Source: Aliiglaciecola lipolytica E3 (GTDB lineage: Bacteria; Pseudomonadota; Gammaproteobacteria; Enterobacterales; Alteromonadaceae). Taken from it: DNA of 49,479 nucleotides. The DNA lies in contig NZ_BAEN01000032.1 in NCBI RefSeq assembly GCF_000314975.1, positions 1 through 49,479 on the forward strand. Direction: 5' to 3'. Shown piece by piece: positions 40,456 to 49,479 of the stretch (position 1 is its first letter; the number at the start of each line of letters is the position of its first letter). Both the position numbers and the translations under genes were made by a program. The notes below the pieces were generated by a model. That model was given only the letters and a program-made list of their open reading frames with translations. It was not told the origin of the DNA and searched no databases.

Positions 40456-42084
40456 ATGAAATTGAGTAATTCCAGCCAACTCGTTCGATTTACCTTGGTA
40501 ATTTGGGCTGTGTTTTGTGTTAGTGCATGTTTTGACGCTACCGAACAAAACTCGCCAGTTAAAGGTGTGATTTATTGCTCGGAAGGCAATCCTATCAGCT
40601 TTAATCCGCAATTAGATACTTCCAGCACCACATCAGACGCATCTTCCCATCAAATATATGACCGATTGCTCGATTTCGATCCGGAAACCGGAAAAATAGT
40701 ACCGGCACTGGCCAGTAGTTGGCTAATTAGCCAAGACGGATTGACCTACACCTTTCAGTTGAGGAGAAGTGTAAAATTTCATACTACGGGGTATTTTTCA
40801 CCATCTCGTTCATTTAATGCAGATGATGTGATTTTTAGCATTGATCGATGGCGCGTCGCTTCACATCCTTACCATCATGTATCTGGAGGTCATTACCCAT
40901 ATTTTACAAGTATTGGTTTAAATGACTTAATCTCAGACGTAAAACGCATAAATGGCTATCGAATAGAAATCACCTTAACCCGCCCAAACAGTTCTTTTTT
41001 AGCCAATCTAGCCACTGATTTTGCAGTGATTTTATCGGCGGAATATGCGCAAGTGTTGGCACAACGTGAGCAAAAAGAGTTTATTGATATTTATCCCATA
41101 GGTACCGGACCTTTCCAGTTTAAGGAATATAAAAAAGACCACTACATTCGATATAGCAAGAATGACGATTATTGGGAGCACCAGCTAGCACCAGAAATGT
41201 TAATTTTCGATATTACCCCGTCTAGTTCATTGCGGTTAGCCAAACTTATGACGGGTGAATGTGATGCCATCGCGTTTCCTTCCCATAGCGAATTGGACAC
41301 CATTCGCGATAGAGTCGATTTAACTTTGGATGGACGTCCAGGACTTAATGTCGGTTTTTGGGCATTCAATACCTCAAAATATCCATTTGACAACCCTAAA
41401 GTAAGACGGGCTCTGGCGATGGCAATCGACAAAAACACCCTGCTAGAAGCTGTGTATTATGGCAGTGCGGTTAGAGCCAAAAGTTTATTACCAGAATCTT
41501 CTTGGGCATATCAGGCTGATATAAGCGAAACCAATTACAACCCCGTTATGGCTCGTAAACTCTTGCGTGAAAGCGGCATTGAAGATGGTTTTACCATGAC
41601 TATTTGGGCAATGCCGGTAGAACGCGCTTATAATCCAAACGCGCGTAAAATGGCCGAACTGATGCAAAATTATCTTAGTCAAGTAGGGGTACAAGTTAAT
41701 ATTGTCAGTTACGAATGGACGACATTTCGAGAACGATTGAAGAAGGGATTGCACGATTCCGTGTTAATTGGTTGGTCTGCTGATAATGGTGATCCTGACA
41801 ACTTTTACCGACCACTACTTAATTGCTCAGCAATTGAATCGGGAACCAACCGTGCTATGTGGTGTAACCCTGAATACGACGCACTCATAAATCAAGCGCT
41901 TCAATATTCCGAAAACGAGCAGCGTATCAAGTATTACCGCTTAGCAAATCAAATATTAGCAGAGCAAGTGCCTTTAGTTCCGTTAGCACATGCATATCGA
42001 TATCGTGCCCATAGAAGTGACCTGAGCGGCTTAGTTATCAACCCATTTGGTGCAGTTCGATTTGGGGACGTTAAAAAACTATGA
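40456..42084 (+). CDS. sapA: SapA, peptide ABC transporter substrate-binding lipoprotein
   Basis: A 542-residue family 5 (DppA/OppA) binding protein. The N-terminus has a lipobox VSAC with Cys25, and Phe follows, so it should be lipidated and not kept in the inner membrane by an Asp+2 signal. E. coli SapA has an ordinary signal peptide, so this is a difference. The conserved core is visible: GNPISFNPQLDTSS, SHQIYDRLLDFDPETGKIVP, and TGPFQFKEYKKDHYIRY. The Sap system is linked to resistance to antimicrobial peptides and to putrescine export in enterobacteria. It is 4 bases after pspF and overlaps sapB (ATGA). Confidence 0.92.
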   Translation: MKLSNSSQLVRFTLVIWAVFCVSACFDATEQNSPVKGVIYCSEGNPISFNPQLDTSSTTSDASSHQIYDRLLDFDPETGKIVPALASSWLISQDGLTYTFQLRRSVKFHTTGYFSPSRSFNADDVIFSIDRWRVASHPYHHVSGGHYPYFTSIGLNDLISDVKRINGYRIEITLTRPNSSFLANLATDFAVILSAEYAQVLAQREQKEFIDIYPIGTGPFQFKEYKKDHYIRYSKNDDYWEHQLAPEMLIFDITPSSSLRLAKLMTGECDAIAFPSHSELDTIRDRVDLTLDGRPGLNVGFWAFNTSKYPFDNPKVRRALAMAIDKNTLLEAVYYGSAVRAKSLLPESSWAYQADISETNYNPVMARKLLRESGIEDGFTMTIWAMPVERAYNPNARKMAELMQNYLSQVGVQVNIVSYEWTTFRERLKKGLHDSVLIGWSADNGDPDNFYRPLLNCSAIESGTNRAMWCNPEYDALINQALQYSENEQRIKYYRLANQILAEQVPLVPLAHAYRYRAHRSDLSGLVINPFGAVRFGDVKKL

Positions 42085-43115
42085 TGCTGACGCAAATCAT
42101 TCGAAAATTTAATTTGCTGATTCTGACCTTATTTGTACTGAGCATTTTGTCGTTTCTGTTGGTTTATTTATTTCCTGGTGACCCACTCGTAAACTTAACC
42201 GGACTTGAAAACTTATCTCCAGAGGCACATCAGAAGCTAGCAGAAATCCACGGGTTCGATCACTCGTATTTTTATCAATACTGGCTGTATTTAACAAACT
42301 TGTTAGAAGGAGAATGGGGATTTAGCTTTAGCTCAGGCAATCCACTGTGGCGGGAAATAATGCAAACACTGCCAGCAAGTATGGAACTGAGTGCTTATGC
42401 GCTTTTATTCTCTTTGTTAATTGGCGTACCTTTTGGTTTTATCGCAGGATTTCAACATTACAAGTTGTCTGATTACAGTTTACTTACCGCCAGTGTAGTC
42501 GGTTACTCGATCCCAGTTTTTTGGCTATCTCTGATTCTAATTCTCGTGTTTTCATTGCAGTTAGGATGGTTTCCCCTATCGGGCAGATTGAGCTTATTGT
42601 ACGATATCCCGCATCAAACAGGCTTTATTTTCATCGATATCTTTTTGAGTGATGTCGAATTTAAAAATGATGCGGCTAAAAGCGCTGTGCAACACTTAAT
42701 ATTGCCTACGTTATCTCTGACTATTGTAACTGCCTCTATTATTTTTCGACTCACTAGACGCTCGGTCATTGATGTGATGTCCAGCCAATATATCCAAACG
42801 GCGTACACTCGAGGTTTAAGCGGATTGCAGGTTGTAATGCGTCATGGGGTAAGAAATGCGTTGCTGCCAATAATTCCATTATTTGGGATGCAGTTCGCAG
42901 TGTTGCTAACAAATGCAATGATCGTTGAGGTCATATTTTCCTGGCCCGGAATTGGCAATTGGTTAATCCAGGCCATATTCCAACGTGATTATCCTGCGAT
43001 TCGAGCGGGCATGTTGGCAGTATCAACCTTAGTCATTATATTAACCGTGTGCACCGACTTATTAGCGAACTTAATAAACCCAGCCTTGTCGGGAGATCGT
43101 CGTGCCCAAATTTAA
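42081..43115 (+). CDS. sapB: SapB, ABC transporter permease
   Basis: A 344-residue inner-membrane permease of the DppB/OppB type, with about six membrane helices. The cytoplasmic EAA loop is seen in GLSGLQVVMRHGVRNALLPI (about residues 246-265), the contact site for the ATPases, and the N-terminal extracellular loop in GDPLVNLTGLENLSPEAHQK. It overlaps sapA by 4 bases and sapC by 14. With SapC it forms the membrane channel. Confidence 0.93.
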   Translation: MMLTQIIRKFNLLILTLFVLSILSFLLVYLFPGDPLVNLTGLENLSPEAHQKLAEIHGFDHSYFYQYWLYLTNLLEGEWGFSFSSGNPLWREIMQTLPASMELSAYALLFSLLIGVPFGFIAGFQHYKLSDYSLLTASVVGYSIPVFWLSLILILVFSLQLGWFPLSGRLSLLYDIPHQTGFIFIDIFLSDVEFKNDAAKSAVQHLILPTLSLTIVTASIIFRLTRRSVIDVMSSQYIQTAYTRGLSGLQVVMRHGVRNALLPIIPLFGMQFAVLLTNAMIVEVIFSWPGIGNWLIQAIFQRDYPAIRAGMLAVSTLVIILTVCTDLLANLINPALSGDRRAQI

Positions 43116-43995
43116 TATCTATCAGGAAGAAATTCACCCTTCGCCACTGATGCATACTTGGTGGGAATTTCGCAAAAGTCACATTGCAGTATTGGGTTTA
43201 TGGATTTTTGCCTTTTTTGTATTTTTGGTTATTTTTGGCCCTTTAATCGCGCCCTTCGATCCATTATTGCAAAACCCCAATGCATTTTTGGTAAAACCTT
43301 CGTGGGATGTCAGTGGTTCCATACGCCATTTATTTGGAACGGATAGTATTGGCCGAGATTTGCTTTCACGACTCATTTACGGTTGTCGACTAACCTTGGG
43401 GATCAGTCTACTGTTGGTCGTTTTAGCCATGTTGGTTGGCGTAGCTTTAGGAGCTGTTGCTGGTCTTACACAAGGGGTTCGTTCGAGTGTTTTAAATCAT
43501 TTGTTAGACTCCATTTTAGCCATACCAACCTTACTGATTGCAATCGTCATTGTTGGTATTCTTGGTGTTGGTTTGGTTAACAGCATGTGGGCGATTAGTT
43601 TAGCGCTGATTCCACAATTTGTGCACAACACTCGGGAAGTAGTTAGAACTGAAATGGCCAAGGAATATGTGTTGGCCGCCAAACTGGACGGTGCGAAAAA
43701 CACGCATTTATTTTTTTACAGTATATTACCGAATATGTACGAAATGCTGGTCGTTCAAGGCACAATGGCATTGTCAATTGCGATCCTTGATATCAGTGCA
43801 CTAGGCTTTCTAGGATTAGGTGCGCAGGCCCCTGCCCCCGAGTTAGGCACAATGTTATCCGAAGGTTTGCGTGTCGCCTATAAATCCCCTTGGAGTATTG
43901 CGTTACCGGGAAGTGCAATATTTTTGATGGTACTTTCAGTCAATGTTGTAGGTGATGGCCTACGTTCTGCGCTGCGTAATAGGTTACAACGCTAA
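43102..43995 (+). CDS. sapC: SapC, ABC transporter permease
   Basis: A 297-residue DppC/OppC-type permease with about six membrane segments. It has the N-terminal extension FRKSHIAVLGLWIFAFFVFLVIFGPLIAPFDP, the GTDSIGRDLLSRLIYGCRLTLG segment (about residues 73-94) and an EAA loop YVLAAKLDGAKNTHLFFYSILPN (about 187-209). It begins with GTG, inside sapB. Together with SapB it makes the translocation pore. Confidence 0.93.
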   Translation: MPKFNIYQEEIHPSPLMHTWWEFRKSHIAVLGLWIFAFFVFLVIFGPLIAPFDPLLQNPNAFLVKPSWDVSGSIRHLFGTDSIGRDLLSRLIYGCRLTLGISLLLVVLAMLVGVALGAVAGLTQGVRSSVLNHLLDSILAIPTLLIAIVIVGILGVGLVNSMWAISLALIPQFVHNTREVVRTEMAKEYVLAAKLDGAKNTHLFFYSILPNMYEMLVVQGTMALSIAILDISALGFLGLGAQAPAPELGTMLSEGLRVAYKSPWSIALPGSAIFLMVLSVNVVGDGLRSALRNRLQR

Positions 43996-44990
43996 TGGCA
44001 CTTTTAGATATTAAAAACCTAACCTTAGAGATTAGCGGCTCAACAGGCTGGATGAAAGCGCTGGATAAAGTCAACCTACGAATTGAAGAAGGTGAAATAC
44101 GTGCACTGGTAGGTGAGTCAGGTTCAGGTAAGAGCCTAATCGTAAGGGCCATCGTTGGCGCTATTCCGGATAACTGGCGGATAACTGCCGACAGGTTAAC
44201 CTGGAGGGGAAGAGACTTACTAACCATCAGTCGTTCCGAGCGACGAAAAATAATGCGCAGTGAGATCGCAGTCATTTTTCAAAACCCTGTGTCTTCATTA
44301 GACCCGTCTGCCACTTTAGGCGAGCAATTAATGGAGAGTATTCCCCGCCAAATAGTAGCCGACACATGGTTTTGGCAAAGACGTAAAAAAAGATTACAGA
44401 TAGCCATTAAGCTGTTACACAAGGTGGGTATTAAAGATCATCAAAAATATTTACATGCTTATCCACATCAAATTGCGGACGATATTGCGCAAAAATTTTT
44501 GATAGCTTGTGCTTTAGTATCTTCCCCGCAACTATTGATAGCTGATGACCCAACCAGAGGCATGGAGATAACCACTAAGATTCAAGTGCTAAAGCTTCTC
44601 TCTCAGCTTAATAAAACACGTAATTTAAGTATATTGTTTGTCAGCCATGATTTGTTGGCCATTTCTAGTATGGCAAATAAAATGACCGTTTTATATTGTG
44701 GTCAAACAGTTGAAGATGGGAAAATGGTTCAATTACGTAAACGTCCATTGCATCCCTACACAAAAGCGCTATTAGATAGCGCGCCAAGTTTTAGAAAAGA
44801 TTTACCACCAAAATCTCCGTTGACAACTTTAGATGGCACAATTCCAACACTACAACATCTTCCAATTGGATGTCGTTTGGGGCCACGTTGTCCACGCGCG
44901 CAAAAAGAGTGTGTTAAAGTCCCTGAGCTAAGGCACGTGCAAGATCACTTTTACAGTTGCCATTTCCCTTTAATACGAGAAAAAGAATGA
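43995..44990 (+). CDS. sapD: SapD, ABC transporter ATPase with altered Walker B
   Basis: A 331-residue ABC ATPase of the oligopeptide type. Walker A is LVGESGSGKSLIVRAIVG (about residues 36-53). The signature site, normally LSGGQ, reads QIADDIAQKFLIA, and the Walker B site reads LLIADDPTRGME with Asp in place of the catalytic Glu. E. coli SapD also has a degenerate signature but keeps the Glu, so this is a further change. The C-terminal cysteine-rich motif (GCRLGPRCPRAQKECVKVPELR, usual in this family) is present. It begins with the stop of sapC (TAATG) and overlaps sapF (ATGA). Confidence 0.9.
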   Translation: MALLDIKNLTLEISGSTGWMKALDKVNLRIEEGEIRALVGESGSGKSLIVRAIVGAIPDNWRITADRLTWRGRDLLTISRSERRKIMRSEIAVIFQNPVSSLDPSATLGEQLMESIPRQIVADTWFWQRRKKRLQIAIKLLHKVGIKDHQKYLHAYPHQIADDIAQKFLIACALVSSPQLLIADDPTRGMEITTKIQVLKLLSQLNKTRNLSILFVSHDLLAISSMANKMTVLYCGQTVEDGKMVQLRKRPLHPYTKALLDSAPSFRKDLPPKSPLTTLDGTIPTLQHLPIGCRLGPRCPRAQKECVKVPELRHVQDHFYSCHFPLIREKE

Positions 44991-45769
44991 CAACGTTATT
45001 ACGGGTTGAAGACCTAGAGTTTAAACAGAAACCCAAAAGAGGCTTTTTTAAAAAGCAGTCTAAATTTACCCTTAGTAAAGTAAGTTTTGAACTTAATGCA
45101 GGTGAAACGCTCGCAATTTTAGGTGAAAATGGTTCAGGTAAATCATTACTGGGCAAACTGTTAGTGGGAGCAGAAGTGCCCTCAGGTGGCCACATTTATT
45201 TAAATGGTCAAAAGCTATCGCCATACAATTTAAAACAACGCTGCCTCAATATTCGCATGGTATTTCAACACAGTAACGAATCATTGAATCCTGGTATCAA
45301 TGTGGCAAAAATACTCGGAAACCCGTTAATTCTGAACACTAAACTAAATGCGTCTGAGCGACAAAAGAAAATAGAGGATACATTAAAATTAGTAGGGTTA
45401 CTGCCTGACCATATGTTCTTCTATCGTCATATGCTCTCAGACGGTCAACGTCAGCGTTTAGCGTTAGCTAAAGCACTTATCCTAGATCCTCAAGTAATCG
45501 TCGCTGACGAGCCCTTTGCGGCGCTTGATCCATCTGTCCGTTCTCAAACTATTAATCTGATAATGAAGTTACAAAAAGATTTAGGACTAGGTTTTATTTT
45601 CATTTCCCACAACTTGGGGATTATCAGACATATCAGTGACAGGGTATTGATCATGCAGGATGGAAACTTAGTAGAAACGGGTAAAACAGATGTGATTTTT
45701 AATTGGCCTAAAAGTGAATACACTGAAAAACTGATTAAGTCACATCAATCGCTCATCACGCCAAGATAA
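44987..45769 (+). CDS. sapF: SapF, ABC transporter ATPase
   Basis: A 260-residue ABC ATPase. Walker A is ILGENGSGKSLLGKLLVG (about residues 42-59), the signature MLSDGQRQRLALAKAL (about 155-170) is near canonical and Walker B is VIVADEPFAALD (about 174-185) with the catalytic Glu. So it appears catalytically complete, unlike SapD. ATG 44987 is in an ATGA overlap with sapD; an upstream TTG frame would read into it. It is the last gene of pspF-sapABCDF. Confidence 0.93.
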   Translation: MTTLLRVEDLEFKQKPKRGFFKKQSKFTLSKVSFELNAGETLAILGENGSGKSLLGKLLVGAEVPSGGHIYLNGQKLSPYNLKQRCLNIRMVFQHSNESLNPGINVAKILGNPLILNTKLNASERQKKIEDTLKLVGLLPDHMFFYRHMLSDGQRQRLALAKALILDPQVIVADEPFAALDPSVRSQTINLIMKLQKDLGLGFIFISHNLGIIRHISDRVLIMQDGNLVETGKTDVIFNWPKSEYTEKLIKSHQSLITPR

Positions 45770-45791
45770 CCCCAGCTATAGTACGCTGGGG
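45770..45791. terminator. Hairpin between convergent sapF and oadB
   Basis: CCCCAGC-TATAGTAC-GCTGGGG is a perfect 7-bp stem between the convergent gene ends. Both sides lack a long T-run, so it may be a weak bidirectional terminator. Confidence 0.5.
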
Positions 45792-45808
45792 TTGATGTGA
45801 ACTAGCCC

Positions 45809-46939
45809 CTAACCGACTAACGCTAACAAGATACCAGCAGCGACAGCTGAACCGAGTACACCCGCAACATTAGGTCCCATTGCATGCATCAGCAAAAAGT
45901 TATGTGGATTCGCTTCTAACCCTACTTTATTAACGACTCTTGCCGCCATTGGTACAGCAGATACACCTGCGGCTCCAATAAGTGGATTGATGTCGGCTTT
46001 GCTATATTTATTCATCAATTTTGCCATCAGTACACCTGTTGCCGTACCAATTGCAAAAGCAACAGCGCCCAAGGCAAGAATTCCTAAGGTTTCAGCTTTC
46101 AGAAATTTGTCTGCCGACAATTTCGAGCCAACCGCTAACCCTAAAAATATAGTCACTATGTTAATTAATTCATTTTGAGCAGTGTTACTTAAACGATCTA
46201 CAACACCACACTCTTTCATTAAATTACCTAAACAAAACATCCCTACTAGCGGCGTAGCAGTTGGTAGAAATAGTATCGTCATTAACAGCACTGCCAATGG
46301 AAAAATAATCTTTTCACGTTTTGAAACGATACGTAGCTGCGCCATTTGAATCTTACGTTCTTGCGGATTTGTTAAGGCCTTCATAATCGGCGGTTGAATA
46401 ATAGGTACCAATGCCATGTAAGAATATGCCGCCACTGCGATAGTACCCAATAATTCTGGTGCTAATTTTGATGCTAAGAAAATCGCGGTTGGTCCATCCG
46501 CACCACCAATTATCGCGATGGCAGCGGCATCTTTCAGCGTAAACTCAAGTCCAGGAACATAGTTAAGTAAAATTGCCCCCAGAAGCGTAGCGAAAATACC
46601 AAACTGTGCAGCAGCTCCTAAAAGCAGCATGCGAGGATTAGCGATTAACGCACTAAAGTCAGTCATTGCACCAACGCCCATAAAAATAAGCAATGGGAAT
46701 ACGCCTGTATCAATGCCAACTGCGTAAATATAATGAAGCAATCCACCCAATTCACTGAAGCCAGCTAGTGGGATGTTAGTTAACAATGCACCAAACCCTA
46801 TTGGCAACAATAATAATGGCTCAAATTTTTTGACGATGGCCAAATACAGCAACAACAGACCAACAAACATCATGATTATTTGACCGATCTGAAAGTGTGC
46901 CAGTGCGGTGCTTTGCCAAAGGATCTCTAACTTCTCCAT
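45809..46939 (-). CDS. oadB: Oxaloacetate decarboxylase beta subunit (Na+ pump)
   Basis: A 376-residue polytopic membrane protein of the sodium-transporting decarboxylase family, with about nine helices. The sodium-binding segments are visible: [20 protein letters not shown] (about residues 142-161) and [22 protein letters not shown] (about 319-340). It couples decarboxylation of carboxybiotin on OadA to outward Na+ movement. It lies 6 bases after oadA. The usual order oadG-oadA-oadB is present. Confidence 0.95.
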   Translation of the reverse strand: MEKLEILWQSTALAHFQIGQIIMMFVGLLLLYLAIVKKFEPLLLLPIGFGALLTNIPLAGFSELGGLLHYIYAVGIDTGVFPLLIFMGVGAMTDFSALIANPRMLLLGAAAQFGIFATLLGAILLNYVPGLEFTLKDAAAIAIIGGADGPTAIFLASKLAPELLGTIAVAAYSYMALVPIIQPPIMKALTNPQERKIQMAQLRIVSKREKIIFPLAVLLMTILFLPTATPLVGMFCLGNLMKECGVVDRLSNTAQNELINIVTIFLGLAVGSKLSADKFLKAETLGILALGAVAFAIGTATGVLMAKLMNKYSKADINPLIGAAGVSAVPMAARVVNKVGLEANPHNFLLMHAMGPNVAGVLGSAVAAGILLALVG

Positions 46940-46945
46940 GGTTTA

Positions 46946-48733
46946 TTATCCTAAACTCAGTAATGCTTGACCTGAATGAACCGAATCGCCTTCAGACACT
47001 AAGACATCGGTGACAACACCACTATCGGTAGCGCGAATTTCGGTTTCCATTTTCATAGCTTCCATAATAATGACCACATCACCTTCGTTGACTTCATCAC
47101 CTTCACGCACGAGTATTTTGAATACGTTACCAGCTAAAGGAGCATTCAAATCAACGGCATCACCTTGCGACGACTTAGGTGCAGGTGTATCAGCTTGTTC
47201 AGCACGCTTAACTGAACTGAGCTGCCCACTGGGTGCAACTTCAACTTCATAAGACTTTCCATCAACACGCACAGAATAACTTTCTGCCCCACCTTTTGAA
47301 GCCGGTGCAGATGTCGCTGAGGCTTCTTTGGTTTCACTGGAATTCGCCGTAGGCGCAGGCTCAAACGCGTCAGGATTCCCTCTATTTTGCAGAAACTTTA
47401 GACCAATTTGTGGAAATAGAGCGTAGGTAAGCACATCATCGACTTGCTCATCAGCCAACGATATATTTTGCTCTGTAGCAATTTCGGTCAACTCAGCGGT
47501 CAGCGTATTTAATTCAGGTTCAATCAAATCCGCAGGACGACAGGTAATGGGCTCTTTACCTTCCAATACACGTTCCTGTAACTGAGTATTAACAGGCGCA
47601 GTAGTAGCACCATATTCGCCTTTAAGTACGCCTGCAGTCTCTTTAGTAATACTTTTGTAGCGTTCACCGGTAAGTACATTCAAAACCGATTGAGAGCCGA
47701 CAATTTGCGATGTAGGCGTAACCAACGGAATAAAGCCAAGATCCTCTCTCACTTTGGGGATCTCTTTTAGAACTTCATCCATTTTATCTTCAGCACCTTG
47801 CTCTCGTAGTTGATTTTCCATATTGGTCAACATACCGCCGGGAACTTGTGCGATGAGAATGCGTGCATCAACACCTTTTAAGCTTCCTTCGAACTTGGCG
47901 TATTTTTTACGGACTTCTCTAAAGTAACTCGCGATTTCAGCGAGTAAATGCAAATCTAAACCGGTATCTCTGTCGGTCCCTTCTACTATCGACATAATAG
48001 TTTCAGTAGCACTATGTCCATATGTCATACTCATAGAGGAAACAGCACAATCGAGCATATCGATACCGGCATCAATAGCTTTTTGATAGGTTGCTGTGCT
48101 TAACCCTGTGGTGGCATGACATTGCATGCCAATGGGCACACTAATACTTTCTTTTAAGCGTGTAATTAGCTCTTCACACTCATAAGGTTTTAGCAAACCA
48201 GCCATATCCTTAATACATAACGAATGTATTCCCATATCTTCTAACGTTTTGGCCATATCAAGCCAACCTTGCAGAGTGTGCACTGGGCTTACCGTGTAAG
48301 AAATTGTGCCTTGTGCGTGCGCTCCGACCGAAACCACTGATTTTATTGCAGTCTCTAAATTGCGAGTATCGTTCATCGCGTCAAAAATTCTGAAAACATC
48401 AACACCATTGGTATGTGCGCGTTCAATAAACTTTTCAACTACGTCGTCAGCATAGTGGCGATATCCAAGTAAATTCTGGCCTCTAAGTAACATTTGCTGA
48501 GGCGTATTTGGCATCGCTTTTTTCAACTCACGAATGCGCTCCCAAGGATCTTCACCAAGGTAACGAATACAAGAATCAAATGTCGCCCCTCCCCAAGATT
48601 CCATTGACCAGTAACCAACTTTGTCTAGTTTTTCTGCGATAGGCAACATATCTTCTAAACGCATTCTGGTAGCTAATAATGATTGGTGGGCGTCACGCAA
48701 CACCAATTCAGTTATCTTGAGGGGATTACTCAT
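46946..48733 (-). CDS. oadA: Oxaloacetate decarboxylase alpha subunit, biotin enzyme
   Basis: A 595-residue protein: N-terminal carboxyltransferase domain ([20 protein letters not shown], then [22 protein letters not shown] and the metal-binding [15 protein letters not shown]), a conserved middle domain, an alanine/proline-rich linker (about residues 465-520) and a C-terminal biotin domain with [17 protein letters not shown] (biotin on the Lys, about residue 561). It transfers the carboxyl of oxaloacetate to biotin. It is co-transcribed with oadG and oadB as the cytoplasmic part of the pump. Confidence 0.95.
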   Translation of the reverse strand: MSNPLKITELVLRDAHQSLLATRMRLEDMLPIAEKLDKVGYWSMESWGGATFDSCIRYLGEDPWERIRELKKAMPNTPQQMLLRGQNLLGYRHYADDVVEKFIERAHTNGVDVFRIFDAMNDTRNLETAIKSVVSVGAHAQGTISYTVSPVHTLQGWLDMAKTLEDMGIHSLCIKDMAGLLKPYECEELITRLKESISVPIGMQCHATTGLSTATYQKAIDAGIDMLDCAVSSMSMTYGHSATETIMSIVEGTDRDTGLDLHLLAEIASYFREVRKKYAKFEGSLKGVDARILIAQVPGGMLTNMENQLREQGAEDKMDEVLKEIPKVREDLGFIPLVTPTSQIVGSQSVLNVLTGERYKSITKETAGVLKGEYGATTAPVNTQLQERVLEGKEPITCRPADLIEPELNTLTAELTEIATEQNISLADEQVDDVLTYALFPQIGLKFLQNRGNPDAFEPAPTANSSETKEASATSAPASKGGAESYSVRVDGKSYEVEVAPSGQLSSVKRAEQADTPAPKSSQGDAVDLNAPLAGNVFKILVREGDEVNEGDVVIIMEAMKMETEIRATDSGVVTDVLVSEGDSVHSGQALLSLG

Positions 48734-48757
48734 GGAAACTCCTAAAAGATCGATTTA

Positions 48758-49021
48758 TTATGATTTTCTATTCTTACGATATTGATGAACTGCCGCGGTA
48801 ATGGCAGCAACTGGAACAGATGAATTTGTATTTTCTTTAACCGTGTTTCTAGGTGATCTAGCGCTTGGTGCTGAAATCACTTCTTCGGGAAACCTTCGAT
48901 TAACTGCAGCAATTAAATTTACCGCGCCAATCAGCAACGTAAGGAATACAAATACCACGACCATACCCACCACCATCAAATTGGCAGCTTCAACTAGTAA
49001 TTCAGAAATGGATGTTTGCAT
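48758..49021 (-). CDS. oadG: Oxaloacetate decarboxylase gamma subunit
   Basis: An 87-residue OadG: one N-terminal membrane helix (NLMVVGMVVVFVFLTLLIGAV, about residues 13-33) and a short basic, proline-rich tail (RFPEEVISAPSAR, then a terminal AVHQYRKNRKS). It anchors OadA to OadB and binds a metal ion in some species. ATG 49021 has GTGAG upstream; a longer frame reads another 14 residues. It is the first gene of the operon. Confidence 0.85.
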   Translation of the reverse strand: MQTSISELLVEAANLMVVGMVVVFVFLTLLIGAVNLIAAVNRRFPEEVISAPSARSPRNTVKENTNSSVPVAAITAAVHQYRKNRKS

Positions 49022-49332
49022 ATGGCTCACACTGTTAATTGTTATGAAAGAGATAAGTATCACTTAAGCATTGAAAACTCAACTAAAAACCGTAATACGG
49101 CCCTCACTTTTCGGGTAACTATTCACAAATAATGAATTTTTACCCACCCATCAATGTCATTATTTTATTTGCTCAAGCAATAAAAATGACGACAAAGAAA
49201 TGATTAAACGTCAGTGAGGTTGATGTGGCTAGTTTTAATGCAAAGGTAGGTTATCATATCAATCGTGAGGGTTAGATTAATATTACTAATTGGTAATTAT
49301 ATATAAATATTTATTTTAACCTTCAGACATAA
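49022..49332. other. Intergenic stretch, promoter region of the oad operon
   Basis: About 310 bases upstream of oadG. It is A+T-rich and must hold the oad promoter (reading left). I saw no clear operator or small gene. Confidence 0.4.
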
Positions 49333-49360
49333 AAAAACCGCTTTATTAAAAGCGGTTTTT
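49333..49360. terminator. Rho-independent terminator
   Basis: AAAAACCGCTTT-ATTA-AAAGCGGTTTTT is a perfect 12-bp stem with A/T-runs on both sides. No gene in the window ends here on the plus strand, so it most likely ends a minus-strand transcript coming from beyond the right edge. Confidence 0.85.
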
Positions 49361-49365
49361 AAATA

Positions 49366-49479
49366 TGGCGCGTGTGGAAGGATTATTCCAGGCATCCTGC
49401 CTTTCACCCCTTCGGGGCCATGCTGCGCATGTTCAAAATCGTTCCAGACGATTTTGTCGAACCTCCTTCGGAGATTCTT
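49366..49479. repeat. Packed array of five small hairpins at the window edge
   Basis: Perfect stems follow one another: GGCA-TCC-TGCC (49391), CCCC-TTC-GGGG (49407), ATGC-TGC-GCAT (49420), CAAAATCGT-TCCAG-ACGATTTTG (49434-49456) and CTCC-TTC-GGAG (49463). The flanks read TGGCGC..GGAAGGATT (49366-49384) and TCGAACC (49457-49463), like the two sides of a tRNA T-loop (GGATTCGAACC on this strand). This suggests a repeated element or a decayed tRNA with an insertion, belonging to a tRNA or rRNA locus to the right. Confidence 0.45.

Noticed and set aside
43995-44990. SapD as a pseudogene because of its altered motifs
   Set aside because: The frame is intact, the C-terminal cysteine motif is kept, and it overlaps its neighbours neatly; degenerate SapD signatures are also known in E. 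coli.
1-49479. CRISPR array, prophage, insertion sequence or integron
   Set aside because: No regularly spaced repeats, transposase, integrase or phage structural genes were found by reading.

Overview
The window looks like chromosomal DNA of a marine gammaproteobacterium of the order Alteromonadales (probably Alteromonadaceae). The reasons are the A+T-rich codon use, the holD-rimI pair, the DUF3450-TtpC-ExbB-ExbD-TonB-TPR energising operon, the psp/ycjXF/sap block, the Na+-pumping oxaloacetate decarboxylase, and a TyrR-linked phenylalanine/tyrosine catabolic block. The placement rests on gene content and protein resemblance only; no database search was possible. I saw no transposase, phage structural gene, CRISPR array or rRNA gene.

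Layout. 1-0.9 kb: a tiny secreted peptide and a small HTH protein. 0.9-2.0 kb (minus): tRNA-Trp, holD and rimI in a row. 2.0-6.0 kb (minus): a thiamine scavenging operon (TonB-dependent receptor, thiamine-binding protein, PnuT-type transporter, kinase) headed by a TPP riboswitch whose downstream hairpin covers the ribosome binding site. 6.3-10.1 kb: YqhD-type aldehyde reductase, acyl-CoA thioesterase, tRNA acetyltransferase TmcA. 10.2-15.2 kb (minus): a complete TonB2-type energy transduction operon. 15.6-25.0 kb: an unusual cluster of two TPR enzymes (a 2OG-Fe(II) oxygenase and a sulfotransferase, divergent), an Asp/Asn beta-hydroxylase-like protein and a second sulfotransferase that share a C-terminal SEC-C zinc motif, a SAM methyltransferase, and a large TonB-dependent receptor. 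I think this cluster is the best candidate for an undescribed system: a modification pathway tied to a receptor. 25.6-26.1 kb: a ComFB-family protein and 4.5S RNA. 26.3-34.9 kb: amino acid catabolism (leucine dehydrogenase family, Lrp-type regulator, hppD-hmgA-fahA-maiA, tyrR, phhA), with three good TyrR boxes. 35.0-45.8 kb: envelope stress block, with ycjF-ycjX and pspABC on minus, and pspF followed by sapABCDF on plus. 45.8-49.0 kb (minus): oadG-oadA-oadB sodium-pumping oxaloacetate decarboxylase. 49.3-49.5 kb: a terminator and a packed array of hairpins, possibly the edge of a tRNA locus.

How the parts fit. Two receptors (thiamine; unknown ligand) depend on TonB energy, and a dedicated TonB2-type motor lies between them. 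The TyrR regulon converts phenylalanine through tyrosine to fumarate and acetoacetate. The Psp and Sap systems both concern the inner membrane and share an upstream regulator gene. The Oad pump stores decarboxylation energy as a sodium gradient, typical of marine bacteria.
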